A DNA stretch of 64,000 nucleotides from Shewanella putrefaciens (lineage in GTDB: Bacteria > Pseudomonadota > Gammaproteobacteria > Enterobacterales > Shewanellaceae), in contig NZ_CP066370.1 in NCBI RefSeq assembly GCF_016406325.1, forward strand, positions 3,410,001 to 3,474,000. The letters run 5' to 3'. Position 1 is the stretch's first letter, and every line of letters begins with the position of its first letter. Below, one piece after another: positions 28,500 to 37,808 of the stretch. The position numbers and the translations under genes are program-made. Under the pieces are notes generated by a model that did no database searches, had not been told where the DNA came from, and was given only the letters and a program-made list of their open reading frames with translations.

Positions 28500-29459
28500 A
28501 TGCCCGATATTGTGATTGCCTTCTTCGCTTTAGGTTTATTAGCTGGCCTCGTAAAATCAGATCTTAAAGTCCCCCCAGCTATTTACGAAACCTTATCCAT
28601 TCTGTTGATGCTGACTTTGGGATTAAAGGGAGGGATGTCACTCCATGGGCACACCCAAAACTTAGTGCTTAGTGAACTCTTAGCCGTCATTGCGCTAGGT
28701 TTAATCATTCCATTAGTCCTATATCCAGTATTAACCCAACTGGTACGCATAGGCCGCACCGATGCCATTAGCATTGCCGCCCATTATGGCTCTGTGAGTG
28801 CGGGGACTTTTGCGGTAGTCATGGCGATCGTGGAAAATACCGGACTCACCTTAAGACCCGAAACAACACTGTATTTAGTGTTACTCGAACTGCCTGCAAT
28901 TATTGTGATGCTCTGGCTACATCGATATTTAAGTGCTAAAAATGCTACAGAAACAATGCCTAAAGTGGAGGCACAATCCAATGTATTGCACGAGGCTTTA
29001 ACCAGCCGTGGTGTTGCCCTTCTGCTCGGTGGTGTCGCTATTGGTTGGCTCTATGGCCCAAATGGGCTGGCACCAATAACGCCCGTGCTACTCGGTGGCT
29101 TTAAAACCTTATTGGCCTTATTTTTACTCGAGATGGGTTTAGTCACGGCCAAGGTATGCTTACCTCTGCCCCTCAAACAATGGCGCCTACTCGTATTTGC
29201 GGCGGTGGTTCCTTTCGTTTTAGCCTGGTTCGGCATTGGTGTGGGTGTATGGCTAGATCTACCCGCTGGCAGTATTTTAGTATTAGCGGGCTTAAGTGCT
29301 AGCGCATCCTATATCGCGGCACCTGCAGCCATACGTGCCGCAATCCCTGAAGCCAATATAGGCTTAGCAATGCTAGCTTCTCTTGGGATCACGTTTCCAG
29401 TTAACGTATTAATTGGCTTACCTTTATATCAACATTGGGTCATGCTCATTACGGCTTAA
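28500..29459 (+). CDS. SbtA-type sodium-dependent bicarbonate transporter family permease
   Basis: The 319 residues are almost all membrane helices (about ten) in two inverted halves, as in the SbtA/DUF897 family of cyanobacterial Na+/bicarbonate symporters. Family landmarks are FALGLLAGLVKSDLKVPPAI, LTLGLKGGMSLHG, AAHYGSVSAGTFAVV, LFLLEMGLVTAKV and LSASASYIAAPAAIRAAIPEA. The middle loop (about 150-170) is short. Most likely it brings bicarbonate into the cell to feed carboxylases in a heterotroph; no carbon-fixation genes are near. ATG 28500. The 138-bp region shared with the LysR gene holds AT-rich T-N11-A-like sequence (for example TTATTTTCCAATATAA near 28391) suitable for LysR binding. 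Confidence 0.87.
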   Translation: MPDIVIAFFALGLLAGLVKSDLKVPPAIYETLSILLMLTLGLKGGMSLHGHTQNLVLSELLAVIALGLIIPLVLYPVLTQLVRIGRTDAISIAAHYGSVSAGTFAVVMAIVENTGLTLRPETTLYLVLLELPAIIVMLWLHRYLSAKNATETMPKVEAQSNVLHEALTSRGVALLLGGVAIGWLYGPNGLAPITPVLLGGFKTLLALFLLEMGLVTAKVCLPLPLKQWRLLVFAAVVPFVLAWFGIGVGVWLDLPAGSILVLAGLSASASYIAAPAAIRAAIPEANIGLAMLASLGITFPVNVLIGLPLYQHWVMLITA

Positions 29460-29493
29460 CGCCGGTATTTAGTTTTTCGCCTAATCAGATCCA

Positions 29494-29527
29494 ATGAAAA
29501 GGGAGACATTATTGTCTCCCTTTTCAT
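29494..29527. terminator. Strong terminator between sbtA-like and GGDEF genes
   Basis: A perfect 15-bp stem, ATGAAAAGGGAGACA (29494-29508) with its complement at 29513-29527, closes a 4-nt loop. A/T-rich outer stem on both sides suits termination for both converging genes. Confidence 0.85.
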
Positions 29528-29541
29528 CTGGCATAAGCAAT

Positions 29542-30513
29542 TTAAGATGCATCACTGTGATGTGCGGCTTTATTCTGATACATGGCTTTATCGGCGGAAT
29601 CTAACAGATCCTCTAAGCCCATATCTGAATCCGGCGTCCAATGGGCTATACCTATGCTGGTCGCCAATCGATGTTGCTTAGGATGCTGTTGATTATATTG
29701 CTCAAGTAACTGCGTAAAGCGCTCGATGACTCGATTAACTGTATCTCTATGCACAAAACTTAACAGCACCACAAACTCATCGCCGCCAAGCCTTGCGATC
29801 ACATCCGACTCCCTAAAAGCAGTCATTAAGATATGGGCAAAATCATATAACACCTGATCGCCCTTACGATGACCAAAGCTATCATTCACTTCTTTAAAAA
29901 AATCGAGATCGAAGAACACTAAAGCCGCCTCCGATTCAGTGCGTCGACAACTCGCTATGGCCTGATGTGCTAATAACTCAAATCCTCGACGATTTGAAAT
30001 GCCCGTTAAAGGATCTAAGGTATTCTGCGCGATAGATAATAACTCGGCCTCAACCATTTGGCCGAGATCTGTCAAGGTTTCAATATCTTCTTGGCTAAAC
30101 TCCCGAGGTTCAGTGTCATTTACACATAGTGTTCCTACTCGGTAATGATGATTTATCGTGAGTGGGTAACCTGCATAAAAACGAATAAAGGGTTCTTGTG
30201 CCACAAAAGGATTATCACAAAACCGCGGATCGAGGAGAGTATCGTTAATAATAAAAATACCCTCATAGTTTATTGCGTGGGCGCAAAGGGAAATATCCCG
30301 TGATGTTTCAGTTATTTCAAGTCCTTGGCGAGATTTAAACCACTGGCGCTGAGCATCTACAAGGGTAATGACACAAATTGGCAACGAAAAAATTCGCCGA
30401 GTCAGGCGAGTGATACGGTCGAAGCGCTCCTCTGCATCGGTATCTAACACATTGAGAGCTCGCAACGTGGCTAAACGTTGCAGCTCATTTTCTGGGATGG
30501 GAGGTAATTCCAT
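29542..30513 (-). CDS. GAF-domain diguanylate cyclase
   Basis: The 323 residues have an N-terminal GAF domain (about 20-155; VITLVDAQRQWFKSRQGLE, SLCAHAI, FYAGYPL, GTLCVNDTEPREFS) and a C-terminal GGDEF domain. The catalytic motif RLGGDEFVVLL is intact, and an RxxD allosteric site (RESD) stands five residues before it, so the enzyme should make cyclic-di-GMP and be feedback-inhibited. No membrane segment is seen, so it is cytoplasmic; the GAF ligand is unknown. ATG 30513 follows AGAGAGTGCC. It lies 76 bp after glnE in the same direction. Confidence 0.93.
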   Translation of the reverse strand: MELPPIPENELQRLATLRALNVLDTDAEERFDRITRLTRRIFSLPICVITLVDAQRQWFKSRQGLEITETSRDISLCAHAINYEGIFIINDTLLDPRFCDNPFVAQEPFIRFYAGYPLTINHHYRVGTLCVNDTEPREFSQEDIETLTDLGQMVEAELLSIAQNTLDPLTGISNRRGFELLAHQAIASCRRTESEAALVFFDLDFFKEVNDSFGHRKGDQVLYDFAHILMTAFRESDVIARLGGDEFVVLLSFVHRDTVNRVIERFTQLLEQYNQQHPKQHRLATSIGIAHWTPDSDMGLEDLLDSADKAMYQNKAAHHSDAS

Positions 30514-30589
30514 GGCACTCTCTAATAGCTGCTCTGCATTAAACTTTAGACCAAATCCCCCGACCTAGAGAATTTGAATAGACAAAAGT

Positions 30590-33454
30590 TTACGATTCAA
30601 GCACGGCTCGATAGATGTTCAGTACCCGCTCTGCATGTTCTGCAACCTCAATGTAAGGCAACTGCCCCGACTTTTGCTGTAGTGTAAGTCGGTGATTCTC
30701 ATCCCTTAGCCAACAATAGGATTGAGTTAAATGTTGCGCACTCATAATAGGTAAAAGCGCAAGTTCGGCTAACACAGCAAAAATTCGCACATTATCAGAC
30801 CAAATCGATAGTTCTGGATACTCATGGGCATTAGCAAGCACAAGATACTGAGCAATAAATTCAATATCGGCGATTCCACCAATGCTTTGTTTTAAATCGA
30901 ATTGGCCTTCGGTCACTTTTAACAAATGATCACGCATCTTCTGGCGCATCTCACGCACGGCTTTTTTAAGCTCCGCTTTATCCCTCGACTGTTCTAACAC
31001 TGAGGCTCGGATATGACTAAACTTAACCGCTAAACTATTGTCACCAAAAACAAAACGTGAGCGAACTAAGGCTTGATGCTCCCAAGTCCAAGCCTCATTA
31101 GCTTGATATTCCCCGAAGCGTTCAATCTCACTGACCATCAACCCCGAGGCGCCAGAGGGGCGCAGACGCATATCGACCTCATACAATTCTCCTGATGTGG
31201 TGCGAGTGGAGAATAAATGCAAAATGCGTTGGGCAAGTTTAAGGTAAAAATGTCCTACTTCTATCGGTCTATCGCCATTAGTTAGGCTGTTTTCCATATT
31301 TTTATGGGCTTCGTATAGGAATACCAAATCCAGATCCGATCCATACCCAAGTTCAATACCGCCTAACTTACCGTAGCCAATAACGGCAAAACCAGTATCA
31401 CTGCCCTCAAGATACCCTGGCACACCATGACGTTGCGCCACCTGTTGCCATGCTTGCATCACAACCTGCTCAATAATGGCTTCAGCTAAAAAGGTTAAAT
31501 GATCACTGACTTGCATCACAGGTAATACGCCTGTGACATCGGCTGCGGCAATCTTAAGTTGTTGTGAAAGTTTAAATTGTCGCAGCGCCTCCATTTGCTG
31601 CTCCATATCATCTTCCGGCACCCTAAGCAGATATTGGCGTAACTCGCTGGGATAATCGTCCAATGAAGTGGTGTCGTACAAATGCGCGGGATCGATAAGC
31701 TCATCCAATAACATAGGAAATTTAGCTAACTGAGTCGCAATCCAAGGACTTGCACAACACAAGCTCACTAATTGTTGACGCGCACCAGGGTTTTCGCATA
31801 AAAGCTCGAGGTAAGTGGTGCGCGTTAAAATCTGTTCAAGTACCTTAGAAACGGGTTCGAAGGCCGCCGACGGACTGTGTTGATTGAGAAGCTCCTCCAA
31901 TAATCTTGGCATTAATTTATCTAAAGTTTCCCGGCCTCGAGGTCCAATAGATCGCTTTATCACCGTTTCACGCCAACAGCTAAGCATAGGCCATAGCTTG
32001 TCATCTTCGATCTGTTGCTCGGCAAACAATGCAAGTGCATGATCATCCTGCTGTACATTCCACAATTGCACAGTCCAATGCTCTGTTTTTTCTTCCCCTT
32101 CTTCACCCCCAACGGTCGCTTTAAAATGACGGTGTATTTTCGCCATTGCCGCTTCAATATGACTGCGTAACTCAACCTCATTTGCCATATCGAGTACATG
32201 ACATAATCTTGCCCAATCGAGGGGATTATTCGGTAAGGTTTGAGTCTGTTTATCATCAATCGCTTGTAGTAGATTTTCGACTCGGCGCAGCAGCAAGTAA
32301 CTGTGTTTTAATTCGTCCACCGCCAGGTATTCAAACTGCCCAAGACTATAAAGCGTGTCCATAGCGCCAAATAAACTCTGTTGGCGAAGTGCTGGCTCTC
32401 TTCCACCGCGAATAAGTTGAAAACTTTGCACCACGAATTCCACTTCTCGAATACCGCCAGCACCGAGTTTGATATTGTCAGTTAGCTGACGACGACGTAC
32501 CTCTTGAGCGATAAGCTGCTTCATTTTTCGTAGGGAGTCGATAGCCGAAAAATCAATATAACGGCGGTACACAAAGGGGCGAAGTAAACTGTGTAGTTCA
32601 TCGGAAAAATGATTCCACGGACCAAGTGCACGGGCTTTAACCATGGCATAGCGTTCCCAATCACGCCCCTGCTCTTGGTAATAATCCTCAAGTGCACTAA
32701 AACTCACCACCAGTGGACCACTCTCACCATAAGGACGCAAACGCATATCGACTCTGAAAACAAAACCATCGACCGTTATTTGATCGAGTAGATTGACAAG
32801 CCTTTGCCCCATACGAATAAAAAATTGTTGGTTATCTAAACTCCGACGGCCACCAAGGGTTTCGCCATGCTCGGGAAAAGTGAAAATCAGATCGATATCC
32901 GAGGAAAAGTTAAGCTCACGACCACCGAGTTTCCCCATACCTAAAATCAGCAGCGGTTGCGGATTACCAGCTTTATCCATTGGTGTGCCATATTGCGCGC
33001 ACATCTCTTTGTAAAGCCAATCGCGGGCACAGATCACTAACGCTTCAGCCAGTGCAGATAAATCTAGAAGGGAGGTTTCTAAACTGGTGTAATCTAAAAA
33101 ATCACGCCAAGCTAAGCGTACCATTTGATAATTACGAAAACGACGTAATACGGATTTAGCCATATCCTCGCTAGTCGCATTACTTAGCAACTCATGTAAT
33201 TCAACATCATAATGTTTACGATTAACATCCGTTAAGTCTCCCATGAATAGTCGATTAATCCATTCGGGATGTCTACTTAACTGCGCGGCCACATAATCAC
33301 TTAACCCCAGTACCGTTTTTAATTCTTGTTTAGCTGTTGGTGTCAAATGTGACAGCCCATCGGACCATACATCCTCTAGCCGCTGCCAATGGCGCTCTGC
33401 GGTTTGTGTGATGAGTGTAGACAATGACTTCTTACTGTCTTTTTGCATGGTCAT
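30590..33454 (-). CDS. glnE: Bifunctional glutamine synthetase adenylyltransferase / deadenylase
   Basis: GlnE adds and removes AMP on glutamine synthetase, tuning nitrogen assimilation under control of PII. The 954 residues (E. coli 946) show two nucleotidyltransferase domains: one with [21 protein letters not shown] (about 175-195), the other with [23 protein letters not shown] (about 700-720). Each has its G-S-D-x-D metal motif. [17 protein letters not shown] and [17 protein letters not shown] are the linked PII-UTase-like segments. I chose ATG 33454 (MTMQKDSKK), with AGGG seven bases upstream, over a TTG at 33469. A 15-bp palindrome lies just upstream at 33480 and could affect its promoter. 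Confidence 0.96.
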   Translation of the reverse strand: MTMQKDSKKSLSTLITQTAERHWQRLEDVWSDGLSHLTPTAKQELKTVLGLSDYVAAQLSRHPEWINRLFMGDLTDVNRKHYDVELHELLSNATSEDMAKSVLRRFRNYQMVRLAWRDFLDYTSLETSLLDLSALAEALVICARDWLYKEMCAQYGTPMDKAGNPQPLLILGMGKLGGRELNFSSDIDLIFTFPEHGETLGGRRSLDNQQFFIRMGQRLVNLLDQITVDGFVFRVDMRLRPYGESGPLVVSFSALEDYYQEQGRDWERYAMVKARALGPWNHFSDELHSLLRPFVYRRYIDFSAIDSLRKMKQLIAQEVRRRQLTDNIKLGAGGIREVEFVVQSFQLIRGGREPALRQQSLFGAMDTLYSLGQFEYLAVDELKHSYLLLRRVENLLQAIDDKQTQTLPNNPLDWARLCHVLDMANEVELRSHIEAAMAKIHRHFKATVGGEEGEEKTEHWTVQLWNVQQDDHALALFAEQQIEDDKLWPMLSCWRETVIKRSIGPRGRETLDKLMPRLLEELLNQHSPSAAFEPVSKVLEQILTRTTYLELLCENPGARQQLVSLCCASPWIATQLAKFPMLLDELIDPAHLYDTTSLDDYPSELRQYLLRVPEDDMEQQMEALRQFKLSQQLKIAAADVTGVLPVMQVSDHLTFLAEAIIEQVVMQAWQQVAQRHGVPGYLEGSDTGFAVIGYGKLGGIELGYGSDLDLVFLYEAHKNMENSLTNGDRPIEVGHFYLKLAQRILHLFSTRTTSGELYEVDMRLRPSGASGLMVSEIERFGEYQANEAWTWEHQALVRSRFVFGDNSLAVKFSHIRASVLEQSRDKAELKKAVREMRQKMRDHLLKVTEGQFDLKQSIGGIADIEFIAQYLVLANAHEYPELSIWSDNVRIFAVLAELALLPIMSAQHLTQSYCWLRDENHRLTLQQKSGQLPYIEVAEHAERVLNIYRAVLES

Positions 33455-33479
33455 AATAATCCCTAACAAATTAAACTAT

Positions 33480-33494
33480 CGACATATTATGTCG
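33480..33494. promoter_or_regulatory. Palindromic operator shared with the yjfI promoter
   Basis: CGACATATTATGTCG contains the 13-bp palindrome GACATATTATGTC. The same 13-mer (centre base T or A) occurs twice at 37324-37336 and 37358-37370 around the yjfI promoter. A looser relative, TTGACATGTTCAA, lies at 33508-33520. This copy stands between glnE and the lipoprotein gene, so it could act on either. Confidence 0.65.
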
Positions 33495-33679
33495 TAAATG
33501 ATATAGATTGACATGTTCAACGAGACTTGCAGCTACCTGATGTAACACACAAATAAAGGAATGCCCTTTTATCAGTGCTGTTTAAGGGTACTATAACCTG
33601 TGCAACAGGCATATTGGGCAAGAGGATTATTATTTGCCCGCAAGTATTTGAGTTTTATTTCAACCCTTTTGGAGACAAC

Positions 33680-34663
33680 ATGGCAGGAATGCTAAGGCAT
33701 GTTCTCATATCGATACTCTTGATTACGGTGACTTTATCCTTGACGGGATGTGGTGATGATAGACCGGATAAAATAGCTAAGTATCAACAACTCACTGAGC
33801 AGCGTCTCGCGTCGCTCGGCACTATGCTCGATGACGGGCAATTGCGTAACGCCAATCTGCTAAAACAATACAGCACACTGTTAAAACAGCAAAAACCCGA
33901 TTTAGCACCACTGCTTGATGAACTAGCGAAGGATTCAGGCCCCAAAGGGCCTATGTATACATCACTAAAACGTCGCTTAGAAGAGTCTAAAAATGCGGCA
34001 AATTTTGCCGATCTCGATCAGCAATTAGCCGAAGCTGAAAACCTCTATCAAGCGGCAGATCCGAGCCTGTTTAACGATATGCTGTCCGATCCCGTTAACG
34101 TGGTTGCCGATATGTCCGAGGGTAAGCTCGCCCGCGTAAATGCGATTAGCCGTGAAGCCGCAGCATTAGCCAATGGCGCAGAAGACTTTGGCCCTGGTAG
34201 CCAACTTGTTGGTAACCCTGCCTACGGCAGTTGGCAAACCGATTCCAGTGGTACGTCATTTTGGGCTTGGTACGGCATGTATTCCATGTTCTCAAATATT
34301 TTTAATCGTCCCATTGCCTATGACCGCTGGTCAGGTAATCGTGGCTATAGTTATTACAATGACGTAGGCCGTTATCGCTATACCTCACCAAAGCAAGCCG
34401 ATGCCCAAGCGAAAACATTTGAACAAACTAAAAAACGATTTGACTCTCAAGGTAAGCGTTTTGATAGTCCCTATGCGAAACCACGTACAGGAGCCACGGC
34501 ATTATCCCGTGAAAGCACGAGTACACCCAAAGCCAATACAACGAGCGCGAGTAAAAGTTCTGCGAATAATTCAAGCAGTAAGTTCCGTTCAAACTATTCT
34601 AAAGACAGTAGTTTCCGTAATTCCAGCAATCGTACGACCCGCAGTGTGCGCCGGGGCAAGTAA
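33680..34663 (+). CDS. Lipoprotein heading the DUF350 / PspA-like cluster
   Basis: I do not recognise a named family. The 327 residues begin with a lipoprotein signal, MAGMLRHVLISILLITVTLS then LTGC, with the lipidated Cys at residue 24. A helical region follows (about 30-150), then a tyrosine/tryptophan-rich part (YGSWQTDSSGTSFWAWYGMY...). The last 90 residues are rich in Ser, Thr, Lys and Arg (SSANNSSSKFRSNYS...RTTRSVRRGK) and are probably disordered. The general layout recalls YjfM/YgiB (DUF1190) lipoproteins, but I cannot claim homology. ATG 33680 is chosen for its GGAG six bases upstream; a longer frame from 33575 has no ribosome site. It is followed after 13 bp by the DUF350 gene. Confidence 0.75.
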   Translation: MAGMLRHVLISILLITVTLSLTGCGDDRPDKIAKYQQLTEQRLASLGTMLDDGQLRNANLLKQYSTLLKQQKPDLAPLLDELAKDSGPKGPMYTSLKRRLEESKNAANFADLDQQLAEAENLYQAADPSLFNDMLSDPVNVVADMSEGKLARVNAISREAAALANGAEDFGPGSQLVGNPAYGSWQTDSSGTSFWAWYGMYSMFSNIFNRPIAYDRWSGNRGYSYYNDVGRYRYTSPKQADAQAKTFEQTKKRFDSQGKRFDSPYAKPRTGATALSRESTSTPKANTTSASKSSANNSSSKFRSNYSKDSSFRNSSNRTTRSVRRGK

Positions 34664-34676
34664 CTAAGGATTTCCA

Positions 34677-35576
34677 ATGACACTATTTCAGGATTTCGGT
34701 ATCACATCAGAGCTAGTCACGATACTCGCTATCGATCTTACTATTGCAGTTATCTTGCTAACCTTAATGCGTTATTTACAAGGCTGGAGTGTAAAAGTTA
34801 ATAGCAGTAAAGAACTCGCCGAGCGAGATAATTTTGCCTTTGGTATCAGTACCGCTGGCGCAGTTGCTGCTCTCGGCATTGTATTAACTGGGGCAATAAC
34901 AGGGGCTGCAGCTCACTCCTATATGACCGAGGCGATAGGCATGAGCGCCTATGGACTGTTTGGTTTAGTACTAATCAAGCTCGGACGTTTTTTGCACGAT
35001 AAAATCGCCTTAAATGAACTGGATAAAAATCAGCAAATCATTAAAGGAAATATTTCTGTTGCCATCGTTGATGCAAGCGCCGCCATTGCGACCGCCATTA
35101 TTATCCGCGCTGTTTTGCTCTGGGCTGAGGATTTAACGGTCGATACTTTCATCGCAATTTTCAGTGCATTTGCGATTTCGCAATTAATGCTAGTATTACT
35201 GACTCGCTGGCGTGAAAACCGTTTTGCAAGCCGCAACCAAGACTCTTCTATGCAACATGCGCTCGAACAAGGGCACACTGCGCTGGCGATTCGCCACGCG
35301 GGCTACATGATTGCAATGGCATTGAGCTTTAATGCCGCAAGTCATTTTATTATTTTTAATCCAACAGCATACGTAACAAATGTGATTGGCTGGTTGGTAT
35401 TTTCAATCATTATGCTGATTGTGCTTTCACTACTGATATTTGTGGTGAAAAAATTAGTCTTGGCTCGCATCGATTTGGCTAATGAAGTGGAAAGACAGCA
35501 CAATATTGGTATTGCTGCAGTAGAAATGGCGATCAGTATCGCTATCGCGCTTATTCTTACGGCACTGATGGCCTAA
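34677..35576 (+). CDS. Double DUF350-domain membrane protein (YjfL-like)
   Basis: The 299 residues form about eight membrane helices made of two repeats of the DUF350 unit. The first repeat is marked by ELAERDNFAFGISTAGAVAA followed by LGIVLTGAITG; the second by ARIDLANEVERQHNIGIAAV and a run of small residues to the end. E. coli YjfL has only one such unit and sits next to yjfI-yjfJ-yjfK, the same partners seen here. Function is unknown. It begins 13 bp after the lipoprotein stop and ends 4 bp before the aminopropyltransferase gene, so these three are one transcript. Confidence 0.85.
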   Translation: MTLFQDFGITSELVTILAIDLTIAVILLTLMRYLQGWSVKVNSSKELAERDNFAFGISTAGAVAALGIVLTGAITGAAAHSYMTEAIGMSAYGLFGLVLIKLGRFLHDKIALNELDKNQQIIKGNISVAIVDASAAIATAIIIRAVLLWAEDLTVDTFIAIFSAFAISQLMLVLLTRWRENRFASRNQDSSMQHALEQGHTALAIRHAGYMIAMALSFNAASHFIIFNPTAYVTNVIGWLVFSIIMLIVLSLLIFVVKKLVLARIDLANEVERQHNIGIAAVEMAISIAIALILTALMA

Positions 35577-35580
35577 TCGA

Positions 35581-37305
35581 ATGCAAGAAAACAGTTTAGC
35601 TCCCTTAGCGGCTAAACCTAGCCGCTTAGGTTGGTTTGACGATGTCCTATTATTGGGCATTATGGCCGTATTAGCAGGCTGCGGCCTGATTTACGAATAT
35701 CTACTGTCACATTATGCGGGGCGTATTTTAGGTGCATTAGAAGCGGCCATCTACACTATGATTGGCTTGATGATCGTTTCTATGGGATTGGGGGCCTTTG
35801 CTGCACGTAAAATCCGAGATGCCTTTACCGGTTTTGTCATATTAGAACTCACAGTCGCACTTTGTGGCTCACTCGCCATTTTAATCACCGCGGCGGTGAT
35901 TGGTTTTGGTCAACAACTGCCTTTAATCATTGCAAGTACATTAGGGTTACCACCGGATCAATTACCGGATGGCGGTGTGATAGGTACGCTGCAAAAACTC
36001 AGTGAATACTTACCCTATATGTGGGGTGTGTTGCTAGGCTTGATGATTGGTATGGAAATCCCCCTTATCGCAAGGGTACGCCAATCCCTTTCTGATGAAC
36101 ATTTGCTCCATAATGCTGGCACTATTTATGGTGCTGATTACATAGGTGCAGGCATAGGTGCCGCCATTTGGGTGGGTTTTATGCTTGCCATTGATATTCA
36201 GCTCGCCGCCGCCTTAACCGCCAGTTTTAACCTATTAGCGGGTTTTGTGTTTATCTGGCGATTCTGGCCGAAAATCCGCCAAGCTAAACTGCTGTTAATC
36301 GGGCATCTTGTTGTCACCGGCGTCTTGTTGGTGTTAGCGATACACGGCCCACGCTGGGAGCAAGAATTTAACAATCTGCTTTATAAAGATAAAGTGGTTT
36401 ATAGCAAGGCAACTCGATTCCAACAACTGACGTTTACTGAACGCCTACGGGGTAATGGATTAGCACCTGTATATGCTTTATATATCAATGGCCGTTTACA
36501 ATTTTCGAGCATAGATGAGCACATCTACCATACATTTCTCGTGCATCCCACACTCGCCGCCAGTGCCCGCCATAACAAAGTACTCATTATTGGCGGTGGT
36601 GACGGGCTTGGATTAAAACAGGTACTGCGTTGGCAACCGGAACAGGTTACCCTACTCGATCTTGATGCTGATCTGGTTAAGTTATTTAAGTCACCCGATA
36701 CAGATATGCCTGAAAATTTAACTCAAGCTATGCTGGCATTAAATGGCGACGCACTGAATGATCCCCGTGTCACAATCATCAATGATGATGCCTTTAACGG
36801 CGTCGATAAACTAATTGCCACAGGCGTTAAATACGATGCCATTATTGTGGACTTACCCGACCCGAGCCACCCCGATCTCAATAAGCTGTACTCAGATTAT
36901 TTCTACCGTAAATTAAAGGAACTAATGAGCAGTGATGGCGCACTGACTGTACAGTCAACCTCGCCTTATCATGCTCCTAAGGCCTTTATTTCAGTGGCAA
37001 AAACCTTAGTTGTAGCAGGATTTGACGTTAAGCAATATCACCATAATGTCCCCAGCTTTGGCGAATGGGGATGGAGCATTGCTACCGCTGGTGGACGGGA
37101 TGCACAGTACAGGCTTGCGCAGTTAACGGAATTCCCTATCAAAGATGATTGGCTCACATTAGGACTTGTGAAGGGCGCATTTGAGTTTCCAGCTAACTTT
37201 TATCTGGATGCTGTCAATATAAAACCCAATGAATTAGGCTCATTACAGTTGTACCACTACCATTTACAGGCTTGGTCTGAAAACCAAGGAATCGATCTTT
37301 TTTAA
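35581..37305 (+). CDS. Membrane-fused spermidine-synthase-like aminopropyltransferase
   Basis: The 574 residues join about seven N-terminal membrane helices (about 22-260) to a C-terminal spermidine-synthase-like domain (about 270-560). In that domain the substrate-binding block is SIDEHIYHTFLVHPTL, the nucleotide loop IIGGGDGLGLKQVLRW, and the catalytic-type segment VDLPDPSHPDLNKLYS. Enzymes of this fold move an aminopropyl group from decarboxylated S-adenosylmethionine to a polyamine; the membrane half suggests action at or across the inner membrane. The actual acceptor is unknown. The start ATG 35581 follows the DUF350 stop by 4 bp. No partner such as speD is visible. Confidence 0.9.
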   Translation: MQENSLAPLAAKPSRLGWFDDVLLLGIMAVLAGCGLIYEYLLSHYAGRILGALEAAIYTMIGLMIVSMGLGAFAARKIRDAFTGFVILELTVALCGSLAILITAAVIGFGQQLPLIIASTLGLPPDQLPDGGVIGTLQKLSEYLPYMWGVLLGLMIGMEIPLIARVRQSLSDEHLLHNAGTIYGADYIGAGIGAAIWVGFMLAIDIQLAAALTASFNLLAGFVFIWRFWPKIRQAKLLLIGHLVVTGVLLVLAIHGPRWEQEFNNLLYKDKVVYSKATRFQQLTFTERLRGNGLAPVYALYINGRLQFSSIDEHIYHTFLVHPTLAASARHNKVLIIGGGDGLGLKQVLRWQPEQVTLLDLDADLVKLFKSPDTDMPENLTQAMLALNGDALNDPRVTIINDDAFNGVDKLIATGVKYDAIIVDLPDPSHPDLNKLYSDYFYRKLKELMSSDGALTVQSTSPYHAPKAFISVAKTLVVAGFDVKQYHHNVPSFGEWGWSIATAGGRDAQYRLAQLTEFPIKDDWLTLGLVKGAFEFPANFYLDAVNIKPNELGSLQLYHYHLQAWSENQGIDLF

Positions 37306-37321
37306 CGGAGAAAGATAGTGC

Positions 37322-37372
37322 TTGACATATTATGTCTCGGTGCTATCTTTGAACACAGACATAATATGTCAA
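37322..37372 (+). promoter_or_regulatory. yjfI promoter framed by two palindromic operators
   Basis: TTGACATATTATGTC (37322-37336) is exactly repeated as its inverted complement GACATAATATGTCAA (37358-37372). The left copy holds a perfect -35 box TTGACA (37322-37327); TATCTT at 37344-37349 is a fair -10 box, 16 bp away. The right copy would cover the start of transcription. This is the classic layout for repression. The same 13-mer lies at 33480. Confidence 0.72.
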
Positions 37373-37383
37373 TAAGGACAAAT

Positions 37384-37797
37384 ATGAATATCCATACCCT
37401 TGCCAATCACCTCAACAGTCTTGGCAATAACAGCCAAACAGGCTTTCAATTTGATTGTTATCCGATTGATGGCGAAGTAGAAGTGTTGCAAGTGAATGTG
37501 GTCGGCCGTGAAGAAATCCCGGTATTCGTATCGGTAACGGATAACCAAATTCTCTGCATCAGTTACCTGTGGGGCGAGAATGAAGTAAACCAAGAACGTC
37601 GCAGTGAAATGTTTGAAACTATGCTAGAGCTCAACATTCCAATGCCTTTGTCAGCCTTTGCAAAAATCGATGACAAATACGTAGTTTACGGCGCGCTATC
37701 ACTACAATCTAGCATGCTTGAAATAGAGCAAGAATTAGCAGTTTTATCTGATAACTGTTTAGAAGTTATTGATGAATTGGTCGACTATCTGAAATAA
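37384..37797 (+). CDS. yjfI: YjfI-family protein (DUF2170)
   Basis: The 137-residue protein matches the YjfI/DUF2170 type: short, soluble, acidic, with FVSVTDNQILCISYLWGENE in the middle and KIDDKYVVYGALSLQSSM near the end. Function is unknown; in E. coli it is always next to the PspA-like YjfJ. I chose ATG 37384, with AAGGAC before it, over an upstream GTG at 37318 that would start before the promoter. It is 11 bp from yjfJ. Confidence 0.85.
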   Translation: MNIHTLANHLNSLGNNSQTGFQFDCYPIDGEVEVLQVNVVGREEIPVFVSVTDNQILCISYLWGENEVNQERRSEMFETMLELNIPMPLSAFAKIDDKYVVYGALSLQSSMLEIEQELAVLSDNCLEVIDELVDYLK

Positions 37798-37808
37798 GGA
37801 GCCACAAA

